This document shows, piece after piece, positions 1 through 5,466 of a stretch of DNA of 7,485 nt. Origin of the DNA: Thermoflexus sp. (lineage in GTDB: Bacteria; Chloroflexota; Anaerolineae; Thermoflexales; Thermoflexaceae). The DNA lies in assembly GCA_017743605.1 (NCBI GenBank), contig JAGHYO010000100.1, positions 1 to 7,485 of the forward strand, read 5' to 3'. Position 1 is the stretch's first letter; every line of letters begins with the position of its first letter. Both the position numbers and the translations under genes were made by a program. The notes under the pieces are model-generated. The model did not search any database, was not told where the DNA came from, and saw only the letters and a list, made by a program, of their open reading frames with translations.

Positions 1-364
1 GCGTGGCCAGGATCACCACGAGGGCGGGGGAGCGCGCCCCGAGAGCCTGGGCGAGGCGAGCCAGCGCCTGGACCGTCGGGAGCGGCCAGTTCTCGAAAAG
101 GCCCCGCTCGGCCAGCGCCCGCACCCGGTCCGGCAGATCCGGCAGCTGGAGGGCCTCCAGGCGCCGGCGGGAGGCGGCCGCATCTCCCTCCACGAGATCT
201 GCTTGAGCGGCGAGGACGATCCACAAGTCTTGATACACGGAAGCCAGATCCGCCGGCGTGGCGTTCCTGGGGGGCGGCGGGAAAACCTCCCAGGCCAGGA
301 AAAGCCCTCCGCCCAGGCTGATCAGGGCGCTCAGCGTGAAGGCCAGAAGCATCCGCGCCCTCAC
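1..364 (-). CDS. Single-pass membrane-anchored protein of unknown function, C-terminus cut by window edge
   Basis: The reading frame is open from a GTG at 364 to the window edge (121 residues visible). The GTG overlaps the stop of the upstream gene (GTGA) and has GGGAGGT about five bases before it, which favours it over the in-frame ATG at 352. Residues 5-25 form one hydrophobic segment preceded by arginines, so the protein is probably anchored with its bulk outside the cytoplasm. After a proline run comes RNATPADL, then an alpha-helical, Leu/Ala/Arg-rich domain with a VYQDLWIVLAAQADLVEGD stretch. The architecture matches the gene just upstream (TM, then a TPADL-like motif, then a Y-rich helix, then an acidic turn), so the two are probably paralogues in one operon. 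I do not recognise a function. Similar small proteins occur in Chloroflexota as far as I recall. Confidence 0.75.
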   Translation of the reverse strand, partial: MRARMLLAFTLSALISLGGGLFLAWEVFPPPPRNATPADLASVYQDLWIVLAAQADLVEGDAAASRRRLEALQLPDLPDRVRALAERGLFENWPLPTVQALARLAQALGARSPALVVILAT

Positions 365-723
365 GGCGGACCTCCCGTAGGCGCCTGCAGGCCAGCGCCT
401 TCCAGCGCCCGGAGCAGTTCCTCCATGGCCGCGCGGGCGGCGGGTGAAAGAGGCGGCGCGCCCGACGCCCTCTGCCCGCGCAGCACGGCCACGGGATCCC
501 CCAGGAGGGCTAAGCGGGCCCGAGCGAGCGCTGGATCCCGTTCCCGGATGTATGCGAGGGCCACCATCCGCACGTACTCCGCCTGCCACTCCGGGCGGAG
601 ATCCGCGGGAGCTACATCCACATAGCGGACCGGCCACACGTGCCGGCCCAGGAGGAACCCCGCCCCCAGGCCGATCCCGATCCCCAGGAGTCCGATCAGG
701 AGGACCGCTCTCCGGCTTGTCAC
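361..723 (-). CDS. Small single-pass membrane-anchored protein of unknown function
   Basis: 120 residues from a GTG at 723, with GGAGGG four bases upstream. Residues 6-26 are a Gly/Leu/Ile-rich transmembrane segment after two arginines. It is followed by RYVDVAPADLRPEW (33-46) and a helix containing EYVRMVALAYIRERD, then an Ala/Arg/Leu-rich helical tail with an ARLALLGDP turn. No catalytic motif or cysteine is visible. Its stop TGA overlaps the GTG of the next gene by four bases, so the two are translationally coupled. The shared layout with that gene suggests tandem duplication and perhaps a hetero-oligomeric membrane-anchored pair. The function is unknown. The helical repeats could be TPR-like, but I cannot show this. 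No clear promoter was found between this gene and the REP-like array upstream. Confidence 0.75.
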   Translation of the reverse strand: MTSRRAVLLIGLLGIGIGLGAGFLLGRHVWPVRYVDVAPADLRPEWQAEYVRMVALAYIRERDPALARARLALLGDPVAVLRGQRASGAPPLSPAARAAMEELLRALEGAGLQAPTGGPP

Positions 724-840
724 GATCCCTCCACGCCGTTCATGGGAAGATCCACACAGGAGGCATTGATGAGCGAGTGTTCGGAAATCACCTGGATCCA
801 GATAGGGCGGGACCTCCTACGCCAGCAGGCTCAGTTACAA

Positions 841-996
841 TCTGTCGCAGCCAAAGCCGTTCTTACGGGCATTGATCCTCTTGTTGGGAGGGGCTTTCGC
901 CCCGAACTCTCAATCTTCGATGACGCGAGGGTCGCAGCGGAAGCCGCTCCTACCAAACATCGATTTTCCTGGAGGAGCGGCTTTCGCCCTGGAGCG
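841..996. repeat. Array of four REP-like palindromic units in alternating orientation
   Basis: This non-coding stretch contains four related units built on GTAGGAGCGGCTT-(T/C)CGC. They lie at 841-867 (minus, degenerate), 883-905 (plus, GGAGGGGCTTTCGCCCC), 928-953 (minus; its complement reads GTAGGAGCGGCTTCCGCTGC) and 968-996 (plus, GGAGGAGCGGCTTTCGCCC). The orientations run minus, plus, minus, plus. The central pair (883-953) faces head to head across about 22 bases, as in REPIN doublets mobilised by RAYT (Y1 transposase-like) proteins in other bacteria. Each unit can fold into a short stem-loop. The array lies between the 3' end of the cysteine-rich gene and the 5' end of the membrane-protein pair. 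No RAYT gene is in the window. The family assignment rests on the sequence pattern only. Confidence 0.7.
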
Positions 997-1025
997 TCTG
1001 CTTCAGCCCCAAATCATCGTTTGCT

Positions 1026-1358
1026 TTAGCCCGGATCGGGTGAGAGAGGGCGATGGAGGTGGCACTCGCCGCAGCCGATCTCGGGCCGCTCGACCTCCAC
1101 GAGGCGTAGGGTGCAGACCGCGTAGACGCGCACTTGCTCCCGGAGGCCAAGCCACGTCTTCCTCACCCGGGCCTCCAAGGCCAGGTGCGGACAGGCATTC
1201 GCCTGAACGATCCGCGGGACCGGGCACGTCGCGCAAAGGAAAGGCTTCCACCTGCCCCCGCCGGGGGTCCGCTCGATCAGGCGGCAGGCCTGCGTCTCCC
1301 GGCCGCGGTAGTAGTCCGCATAATAAAATGGGCATTCCGCCCCATAGGGCGTGCGCAC
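1026..1358 (-). CDS. Conserved eight-cysteine protein, probable metal-binding, unknown function
   Basis: 110 residues from a GTG at 1358 preceded by AGGAGGG at good spacing. There are eight cysteines at 9, 25, 42, 45, 56, 82, 96 and 99, including two CxxC pairs (CATC 42-45 and CGEC 96-99, the latter followed by histidine). The N-terminus (TPYGAECPFYYADYYRGRET) and the central CPVPRIVQANACPHL are rich in aromatic residues and cysteine. This pattern suggests zinc or iron-sulphur binding, but no known domain is recognised. There is no signal peptide or membrane segment, so it should be cytoplasmic. It is a monocistronic minus-strand gene with its own TATAAT box, divergent from the catabolic cluster. 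The reading frame, start signals and promoter all support a real gene. I recall similar uncharacterised proteins from Chloroflexota. Confidence 0.8.
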   Translation of the reverse strand: MRTPYGAECPFYYADYYRGRETQACRLIERTPGGGRWKPFLCATCPVPRIVQANACPHLALEARVRKTWLGLREQVRVYAVCTLRLVEVERPEIGCGECHLHRPLSPDPG

Positions 1359-1384
1359 TGATCCCTCCTCGCCGATCTTCCCCC

Positions 1385-1390
1385 ATTATA
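1385..1390 (-). promoter_or_regulatory. Promoter -10 box for the cysteine-rich gene
   Basis: The minus strand reads CGGGCTATAATGGGG, a perfect TATAAT in otherwise very GC-rich DNA, placed about 27 bases before the GTG at 1358. Initiation near 1378 would give a short leader holding the AGGAGGG ribosome site. No good -35 hexamer lies 16-18 bases upstream. Confidence 0.55.
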
Positions 1391-1450
1391 GCCCGGAGGC
1401 CGAGCCCAGCCCGCCGATCCCGGCATGCCAGTTCGCTGGCGCCCCGCCCC

Positions 1451-1479
1451 TTGACATTTTCGATCAATCGGATTACAAA
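1451..1479 (+). promoter_or_regulatory. Sigma-70-type promoter at the head of the catabolic cluster
   Basis: There is a perfect TTGACA at 1451-1456, a 17-base spacer, and TACAAA at 1474-1479 (four of six matches to TATAAT). The local AT-rich patch contrasts with the flanking DNA. Initiation would fall near 1486. It reads toward the livG remnant and the hpa-like genes, and no other plausible promoter was seen before the flavin reductase. It is divergent from the promoter of the cysteine-rich gene, about 60 bases away. Confidence 0.55.
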
Positions 1480-1496
1480 AACCGATGAAAGGCAGG

Positions 1497-1510
1497 AGAA
1501 CGAACGTTTG
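1497..1510 (+). promoter_or_regulatory. Candidate repressor operator, AACG-NN-CGTT inverted repeat
   Basis: AACGAACGTT at 1499-1508 is a 4+4 inverted repeat with a two-base centre, extended by TG on the right. It sits about 13-22 bases after the predicted transcription start, a normal place for a blocking repressor. The half-sites agree with the operator I recall for PaaR, the TetR-family phenylacetate regulator of Thermus (CNAACGNNCGTTNG), with one mismatch in the first base. The link is inference from memory and no regulator gene is in the window. Confidence 0.4.
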
Positions 1511-1536
1511 CTATCCACCTGGCCGGCTGTCCGTAG

Positions 1537-2165
1537 ACCCTGTGCCCCACCTCCGGAGACATCTGGCTCCAGGGGCAGTCCACCGTAGGGCTTTCACCTT
1601 GCTGGATCGCAGCCCTGGGCATTGCCCGTGCCTTACTAAAACATCCGGCTGTTCCCGAGGATGATGGTGCTGTAACATACTAATAGGGGGACGCCGCCAC
1701 GGCTGCAGCAGGATGCTCGGGGCGATCTGGCGCTCCCCCCGCATGCGCCGGGAGGAGGAAGCCGTCCGGGCCCGGGCGCGGGGGATCCTGGAGCGGGTAG
1801 GTCTCAAGGGGTGGGCGGACCATCCGGCGGAGAGCCTGCCCACGGGGCTGCAGCGAATCCTGGGGATCCCCCGAGCGCTGGCCGCCTTCCTGCAGCTGGT
1901 GCTGATGGATGAGCCCGGGGCGGGCCTGAACCCCTTCCAAAAAGCCCGCCTCGCCGAACGGATCCGGCAACTGCATCAGGAGAGGATCACCGTCCTCCCG
2001 GCGGAGCACGATATGAACCTGGTGATGGAGCTGGCAGAGGAGATCGCGGTGCTGGATGACGAACGGCTGACTGCCGAGGGCCCCCCGGAGGCGACCCGAC
2101 AGGACCCCTGGGGGATCGCAGCCTATCGGGGTGTGGAGGAGCCGCCTCATGTCGCCGGAGGCTGA
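1537..2165 (+). pseudogene. livG: Broken livG-type branched-chain/aromatic-acid ABC transporter ATP-binding gene
   Basis: LivG homology is spread over three frames. Positions 1537-1641 read PTSGDIWLQG and IAALGIAR, matching the family's PTSG.I.LDG and GIARTFQ region. Positions 1643-1672 read IRLFPRMMVL, where the family has IRLFP.MTVLENV. Positions 1674-2165 read NILIG onward through ARARGILERVGL, SLPTGLQ (eroded signature motif), LVLMDEPGAGLNP (Walker B and D-loop) and AEHDMNLVM (H-loop), ending in AEGPPEATRQDP. There are two frameshifts, near 1642 and 1673, and the N-terminus with the Walker A lysine is missing or unrecognisable. The longest intact part begins at ATG 1713 (150 codons) and cannot bind ATP alone. 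The 3' end overlaps livF by 17 bases as in live liv operons. Permease and binding-protein genes are absent here. Confidence 0.8.
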
Positions 2166-2991
2166 GGGGCTGGAGGCGGCTTACGGCGCGGCGAAGGCCC
2201 TTCACGGAGTCTCTCTGCATGTAGACCCCGGGGAGATTGTGGCGGTGATCGGCGCCAACAGCGCGGGCAAAACCAAGCGACCGCGGGCCATCCGCGGGCT
2301 GCTGTGCCCAAGCCCCGGGCGGATCCGGCTGGACGGGCCGGAGATCGCCGGCTGGCCGCCGGAGCGGATCGTGGCCCTCGGGGTGATCCAGATCCCAAGG
2401 CGCTGTCAGCGATTTGCTTCAATGAGCGTGAAGGACAACCTGCGACTGGGCGCGCATCTGCGCCTCCGGCAGGGCGAGCGGAAAGCCGTGAAGGAAGACC
2501 TGGAGCAGGTGTATGCCCTCTTTCCCTGGCTGAAGGAGCGGCGCCGGCAGACCGCGAGGACCCTTAGCGGCGGCGAACCGCGGATGTTGGCCATCGGGCG
2601 CGCCGGGATGGCCTCTCCCTGCATCCCTCTCCTGGATGAGCTCTCCCCAGGCCTGGCTCCCCTGCTGGTCCGGGAGCGCTTCCGGATCATCGCTGGTCTG
2701 CGCCAGCAGGGTCTGACCCTGCTCCCGGTGGACCAGAACGCCCGCCAGGCCCTGCGGGCGGCCGATCGCGCCTACGCGATAGAGACCGGGCGCATTGTCG
2801 GGGAAGAGCTCGCAGCGGCCCTGCCAGAGGAACCGGCCATCCAGGCCGCCTATCTGGGAGGCATTCCACAGCGTTTTGCAGCATCCCATCCTTCGGAGGT
2901 CGCAGCATATGCCCGTCCTGCCCGATCAGCTGCGTCAGGTGATGCGGCGGTGGGCCAGCACGGTCACAGTCGTGACCATGCGAGCCGGTGA
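2149..2991 (+). CDS. livF: LivF-type ABC transporter ATP-binding protein, eroded and probably non-functional
   Basis: The frame is open from ATG 2149 (an in-frame GTG at 2131 lies within livG). It matches LivF through EGLEAAYGAAKALHGVSLHV, Walker A GANSAGKT, a degenerate IPRRCQRFAS where the family has VPEGRR.FP, LYALFPWL-type helix, signature LSGGEPRMLAIGRA, Walker B PLLDELSPGLAP and VDQNARQAL. The usual family forms are GANGAGKTT, LSGGEQQ and LDEPSLGLAP, so several core positions are changed (Walker A G to S, following T to K, the post-signature Q to P, DEP to DEL). LivF proteins normally stop soon after AYLGG, here near 2863. This frame runs another 42 codons, 83 bases of it inside the flavin reductase gene. 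Length, frame and order fit a transporter half that is decaying with its broken partner. A divergent but active protein is not excluded. Confidence 0.7.
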   Translation: MSPEAEGLEAAYGAAKALHGVSLHVDPGEIVAVIGANSAGKTKRPRAIRGLLCPSPGRIRLDGPEIAGWPPERIVALGVIQIPRRCQRFASMSVKDNLRLGAHLRLRQGERKAVKEDLEQVYALFPWLKERRRQTARTLSGGEPRMLAIGRAGMASPCIPLLDELSPGLAPLLVRERFRIIAGLRQQGLTLLPVDQNARQALRAADRAYAIETGRIVGEELAAALPEEPAIQAAYLGGIPQRFAASHPSEVAAYARPARSAASGDAAVGQHGHSRDHASR

Positions 2992-3412
2992 GCAGATCCA
3001 CGGCCTCACGGCCACGGCCTTCACCAGCGTCTCCTTGAACCCACCGCTGGTGCTGGTCTGTATCCAGAACGACAGCCGCAGCGATGCCCTGCTGCGGGAA
3101 GGGCGTTGCTTCGCGGTGAACTTCTTGACGGAGGACCAGCGAGAGCTCTCCGACCGGTTCGCCGGACGAACCCCGGTCGCCGATCGCTTCGAGGGCGTCC
3201 CGCATCAGGTTGTCGCCACCGGCGCCCCGGTCCTGACCCAGGCCCTGGCCTATCTCGATTGCACGGTAGCCGGTGCCTACTGGGGCGGCGATCACACCAT
3301 CTACCTGGGCCTGGTGGAGGCCGCGGGGGTCCTGCGGGAGGGAGCGCCGCTGCTCTACTTCGAGGGGGACTACCGGCGCCTGGCCATCCCGGACGGGAGG
3401 GAGGCCGGATGA
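2909..3412 (+). CDS. hpaC: Flavin reductase, likely small component of 4-hydroxyphenylacetate 3-monooxygenase
   Basis: 167 residues from ATG 2909, with GGAGGT eight bases upstream. It belongs to the flavin reductase-like FMN-binding family. RRWASTVTVVTM (13-24), the FMN-contacting LTATAFTSVSLNPPLVLVCI (33-52), FAVNFLTEDQRELSDRFAG and the conserved GGDHTIYLG (126-134) are all present and in the usual order. The length is normal for the family (about 150-180). It would reduce FAD or FMN with NAD(P)H and hand the reduced flavin to an oxygenase. The start of hpaB at 7418 makes it the probable HpaC partner. Its stop overlaps the next gene's start (ATGA), so the two are coupled. The eroded livF frame runs into its first 83 bases. 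The partner assignment is contextual, since related reductases serve many monooxygenases. Confidence 0.85.
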   Translation: MPVLPDQLRQVMRRWASTVTVVTMRAGEQIHGLTATAFTSVSLNPPLVLVCIQNDSRSDALLREGRCFAVNFLTEDQRELSDRFAGRTPVADRFEGVPHQVVATGAPVLTQALAYLDCTVAGAYWGGDHTIYLGLVEAAGVLREGAPLLYFEGDYRRLAIPDGREAG

Positions 3413-4302
3413 GCGACCTCGCGCGCCTGCGCGGCTCCCTGGTCCCGCTGGTCACGCCCTTCCGGAACGGGGCGGTGGACTGGGAGGGGTTCGCCGGGCT
3501 GATCGAGTGGCAGATCGCCTCAGGCTCCCACGGCCTGGTGATCACCGGGACCACCGGGGAGCCCAGCGCCCTCACCTTTGAGGAGCGGGTCGGCCTCCAC
3601 CGCCTGGCCGTGGAGGTGGCCCAGGGGCGGGTCCCGGTCATTGCCGGGACAGGCACGAACAATTTGGAGGAGACGGTGCGGCTTTCCCAGGCCGCCCAGG
3701 CCGCTGGCGTCGATGCCCTGTTGGTGGTGGCGCCCTATTACGTCCGACCCTCCCAGGAAGGGCTCTTCCGTTACTTCAGGGGGGTCGCCGAGCAGGTCGA
3801 CCTCCCGATCATCCTTTACAACATCCCTGGGCGGACGGCGGCCCATCTGGAGATCGACACGGTGGCCCGGCTGCGAGAGGCCTGTCCGAACATCGTTGGG
3901 ATCAAGGAGGCGAACAAGGACTTCGAGCACATCAATCGGCTGCTTCATCGTATGGGGCGGGACTTCCGGGTCTACTCCGGGATCGAGCTGCTGTGCTTCC
4001 CGGTGCTGGCCATCGGCGGGGCGGGCCATGTGAGCGCCACCGGGAACGTGCTGCCGGACCGGGTGGCCCGGCTCTACGATCTGGTGGCTTCGGATCGCTG
4101 GCAGGAGGCCCGAGACCTCCACTATGAGCTGCTGCCCCTGAACGACGCCCTTTTCATCGAGACCAACCCGGTGCCCGCGAAGACCGCCCTGGGGATGATG
4201 GGCAAGATCTCCCCGGAGGTCCGGCTTCCCCTGGCCCCCATGCGGCCGGAGAACGTGGAGCGGCTGCGCCACGTGCTGCGCGCGTACGGCCTGATCCCGT
4301 AG
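3409..4302 (+). CDS. DapA/NAL-superfamily class I aldolase in the hpa cluster
   Basis: 297 residues, normal for dihydrodipicolinate synthase (about 290-300). This is a TIM-barrel pyruvate-dependent aldolase with TGTTGEPSAL (46-55), PYY (109-111), YNIPGRT (137-143) and the Schiff-base lysine in GIKEANKD (K166). The residues equivalent to the DHDPS catalytic set (T48, Y111, Y137, R142, K166) are all kept. The post-lysine segment EANKDFEHIN differs from the EA(T/S)GD usual in biosynthetic DapA, and IGGAGHVSATGN follows. It lies in an ATGA overlap with the flavin reductase and upstream of hpaG, so its job is probably catabolic. It may release pyruvate and succinate semialdehyde from the last intermediate, as HpaI does elsewhere. 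A lysine-biosynthesis DapA is the alternative. The family is certain and the substrate is inferred. Confidence 0.88.
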   Translation: MSDLARLRGSLVPLVTPFRNGAVDWEGFAGLIEWQIASGSHGLVITGTTGEPSALTFEERVGLHRLAVEVAQGRVPVIAGTGTNNLEETVRLSQAAQAAGVDALLVVAPYYVRPSQEGLFRYFRGVAEQVDLPIILYNIPGRTAAHLEIDTVARLREACPNIVGIKEANKDFEHINRLLHRMGRDFRVYSGIELLCFPVLAIGGAGHVSATGNVLPDRVARLYDLVASDRWQEARDLHYELLPLNDALFIETNPVPAKTALGMMGKISPEVRLPLAPMRPENVERLRHVLRAYGLIP

Positions 4303-4325
4303 GGGCACTTCACAGGAGGCGCCCA

Positions 4326-4666
4326 ATGGATGCCCTAGCGATGGCCCCGGGGCCGGTCTTGGTGGCCGAGTTTGCGTCGCAACGGATGCTGGAGCTGCTT
4401 GATCCATGAACAGATCCTTTGCCGGGGGAGCGCAAACGCTAGGGGTATGCACGTGTCGCCGTGCTCTGTGGATCGCTCTTGGCGATATTCACACTGATCC
4501 GAGCGCTGCGGCCCCTTGGGATTGAGGTTGGCTATGTGGATGTGCTCCTCGCCGCTCTCTTCATCAGCGGGGCGCCGAGGGGATGAATGATCTGCTGAAG
4601 TTGTTGGGGTATCAAAAAGAACGGGTCAAGACCCAGCAGAGCGAAGCACAAATCCGACGCGTTTGA
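4326..4666 (+). pseudogene. Frameshifted holin-like small membrane protein gene
   Basis: A good AGGAGG (4314-4319) precedes ATG 4326, whose frame stops after 27 codons at 4409. One protein can be followed across shifts: AEFASQRMLELL (to 4400), then IHEQILCRGSANA in the next frame (4402-4440), then VAVLCGSLLAIFTLIRAL and VGYVDVLLAALFISG (4443 to about 4573), then AEGMNDLLKLLGYQKERV ending at TGA 4664. Three frameshifts thus break a former gene of about 113 codons. The layout is a transmembrane helix, a second hydrophobic segment containing DVLLAALFISG and then AEGMNDLLK.LGY, and a charged tail. It resembles small phage holin-type proteins, which often have a GGAEGIN..LK motif. It sits in the 372-base gap between the aldolase and hpaG, so it is probably phage-derived debris. 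The holin assignment is tentative and the frameshifts are clear. Confidence 0.6.
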
Positions 4667-4674
4667 GCAGGGCC

Positions 4675-5424
4675 ATGCGGATCGCGCGGTTTGCAGCAGA
4701 GGGACGGATCTGGGAGGGCGAAGTCACCCCGGAGGGGAGGCTGGTGGCGGATGGTCGGGCTTTTGATCCTGAGAACGTGGTCTGGCTGCCGCCGGTGCCG
4801 CCCGGAGGCAAGGCCATCGGCCTGGCCCTCAATTACCGGGAGCATGCCGAGGAGCTGGAGGTCGCCCCGCCCGAGGAACCGGCCCTCTTCTTGAAGCCGT
4901 CGAACGCCTGGATCGGCCACCGGGCCCCAGTGCGTTACCCGAGGGGGGTGAAGGTGCTGCACGGGGAGGTGGAGCTGGTGGTCATCATCGGGCGGCGCTG
5001 CCGCCGGGTCCGGCCGGAGGACGCCTGGGAGGTGATCGCGGGCTACACCATCGGCAACGACGTCACCGCCCGGGACTTCGTGGGGAATTTCTACCGCCCG
5101 CCCGTGCGGGCCAAGGGCCAGGACACCTTCGGCCCGATGGGGCCCTGGCAGGTGACTCCCGATGAGCTTCCGGATCCGCATAACCTGACCCTGCGGCTCT
5201 ACGTGAACGGATGTCTGGCTCAGGAGGGGCACACCTCACGGATGATCCACCGCATCCCAGAGCTGATCGCCTACATCAGCTCGTTTATGACCCTGGACCC
5301 GGGTGACACCCTCTGGACCGGCACCCCACGCGGCATCGTCCCGGTGCGGCCGGGCGACGTGATGCGCCTGGAGATTGAAGGCATCGGCGCCTTGGAGAAC
5401 CCAGTGGTGGAGGAGGGATCTTAG
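4675..5424 (+). CDS. hpaG: Fumarylacetoacetate hydrolase-family HpaG, decarboxylase/isomerase of the homoprotocatechuate pathway
   Basis: 249 residues from ATG 4675. A TTG at 4663 would add four residues. It is a single FAH domain with ALNYREHAEEL (51-61), FLKPSNAWIG (72-81), the metal-binding HGEVEL (E98, E100), GYTIGNDVTARD (D129) and RAKGQDTFGPMGPW. The C-terminal part, PDPHNLTLR..VNG, then IAYISSFMTLDPGD and TGTPRG, closely follows the C-terminal half of E. coli HpaG as I remember it. That bifunctional enzyme has two such domains (about 430 residues) and converts 5-oxopent-3-ene-1,2,5-tricarboxylate by decarboxylation and isomerisation. Here only one domain is present, so a second copy may be encoded elsewhere. 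The ribosome site is poor and the frame follows a broken holin-like gene ending at 4666, so translation may depend on readthrough of ribosomes from upstream. Confidence 0.88.
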   Translation: MRIARFAAEGRIWEGEVTPEGRLVADGRAFDPENVVWLPPVPPGGKAIGLALNYREHAEELEVAPPEEPALFLKPSNAWIGHRAPVRYPRGVKVLHGEVELVVIIGRRCRRVRPEDAWEVIAGYTIGNDVTARDFVGNFYRPPVRAKGQDTFGPMGPWQVTPDELPDPHNLTLRLYVNGCLAQEGHTSRMIHRIPELIAYISSFMTLDPGDTLWTGTPRGIVPVRPGDVMRLEIEGIGALENPVVEEGS

Positions 5425-5466
5425 TCGACTTTCATCGTAGGGGCGATTGGGGGGCCTCATTTGGTG

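Noticed and set aside
792..801. Perfect palindrome CTGGATCCAG
   Set aside because: A ten-base palindrome without a nearby promoter or repeat is not enough to claim an operator.
769..1029. 86-codon plus-strand ORF beginning MSECSEITWIQIG with an AGGAGG site upstream
   Set aside because: About two thirds of it runs through the REP-like array and the rest has no recognisable similarity. The start signals are good, but the coding content looks accidental.
1490..1527. Possible livG Walker A remnant read as AGERTFAIHLAG
   Set aside because: It lines up loosely with AGKTTLFNLLAG, but the key lysine and threonine are changed, a stop follows at 1534, and no LivG sequence is seen upstream. It overlaps the candidate operator, so I did not extend the pseudogene to it.
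3520..4452. 310-codon open frame on the minus strand opposite the aldolase
   Set aside because: It is antisense to a clearly conserved DapA-family protein, has no recognisable domain, and is typical of codon-position GC bias.
5425..5466. Short GTAGGGGCGATT sequence after hpaG resembling a REP unit
   Set aside because: The match to the REP-like core is too short and lacks the stem-loop, so it was not counted with the array.
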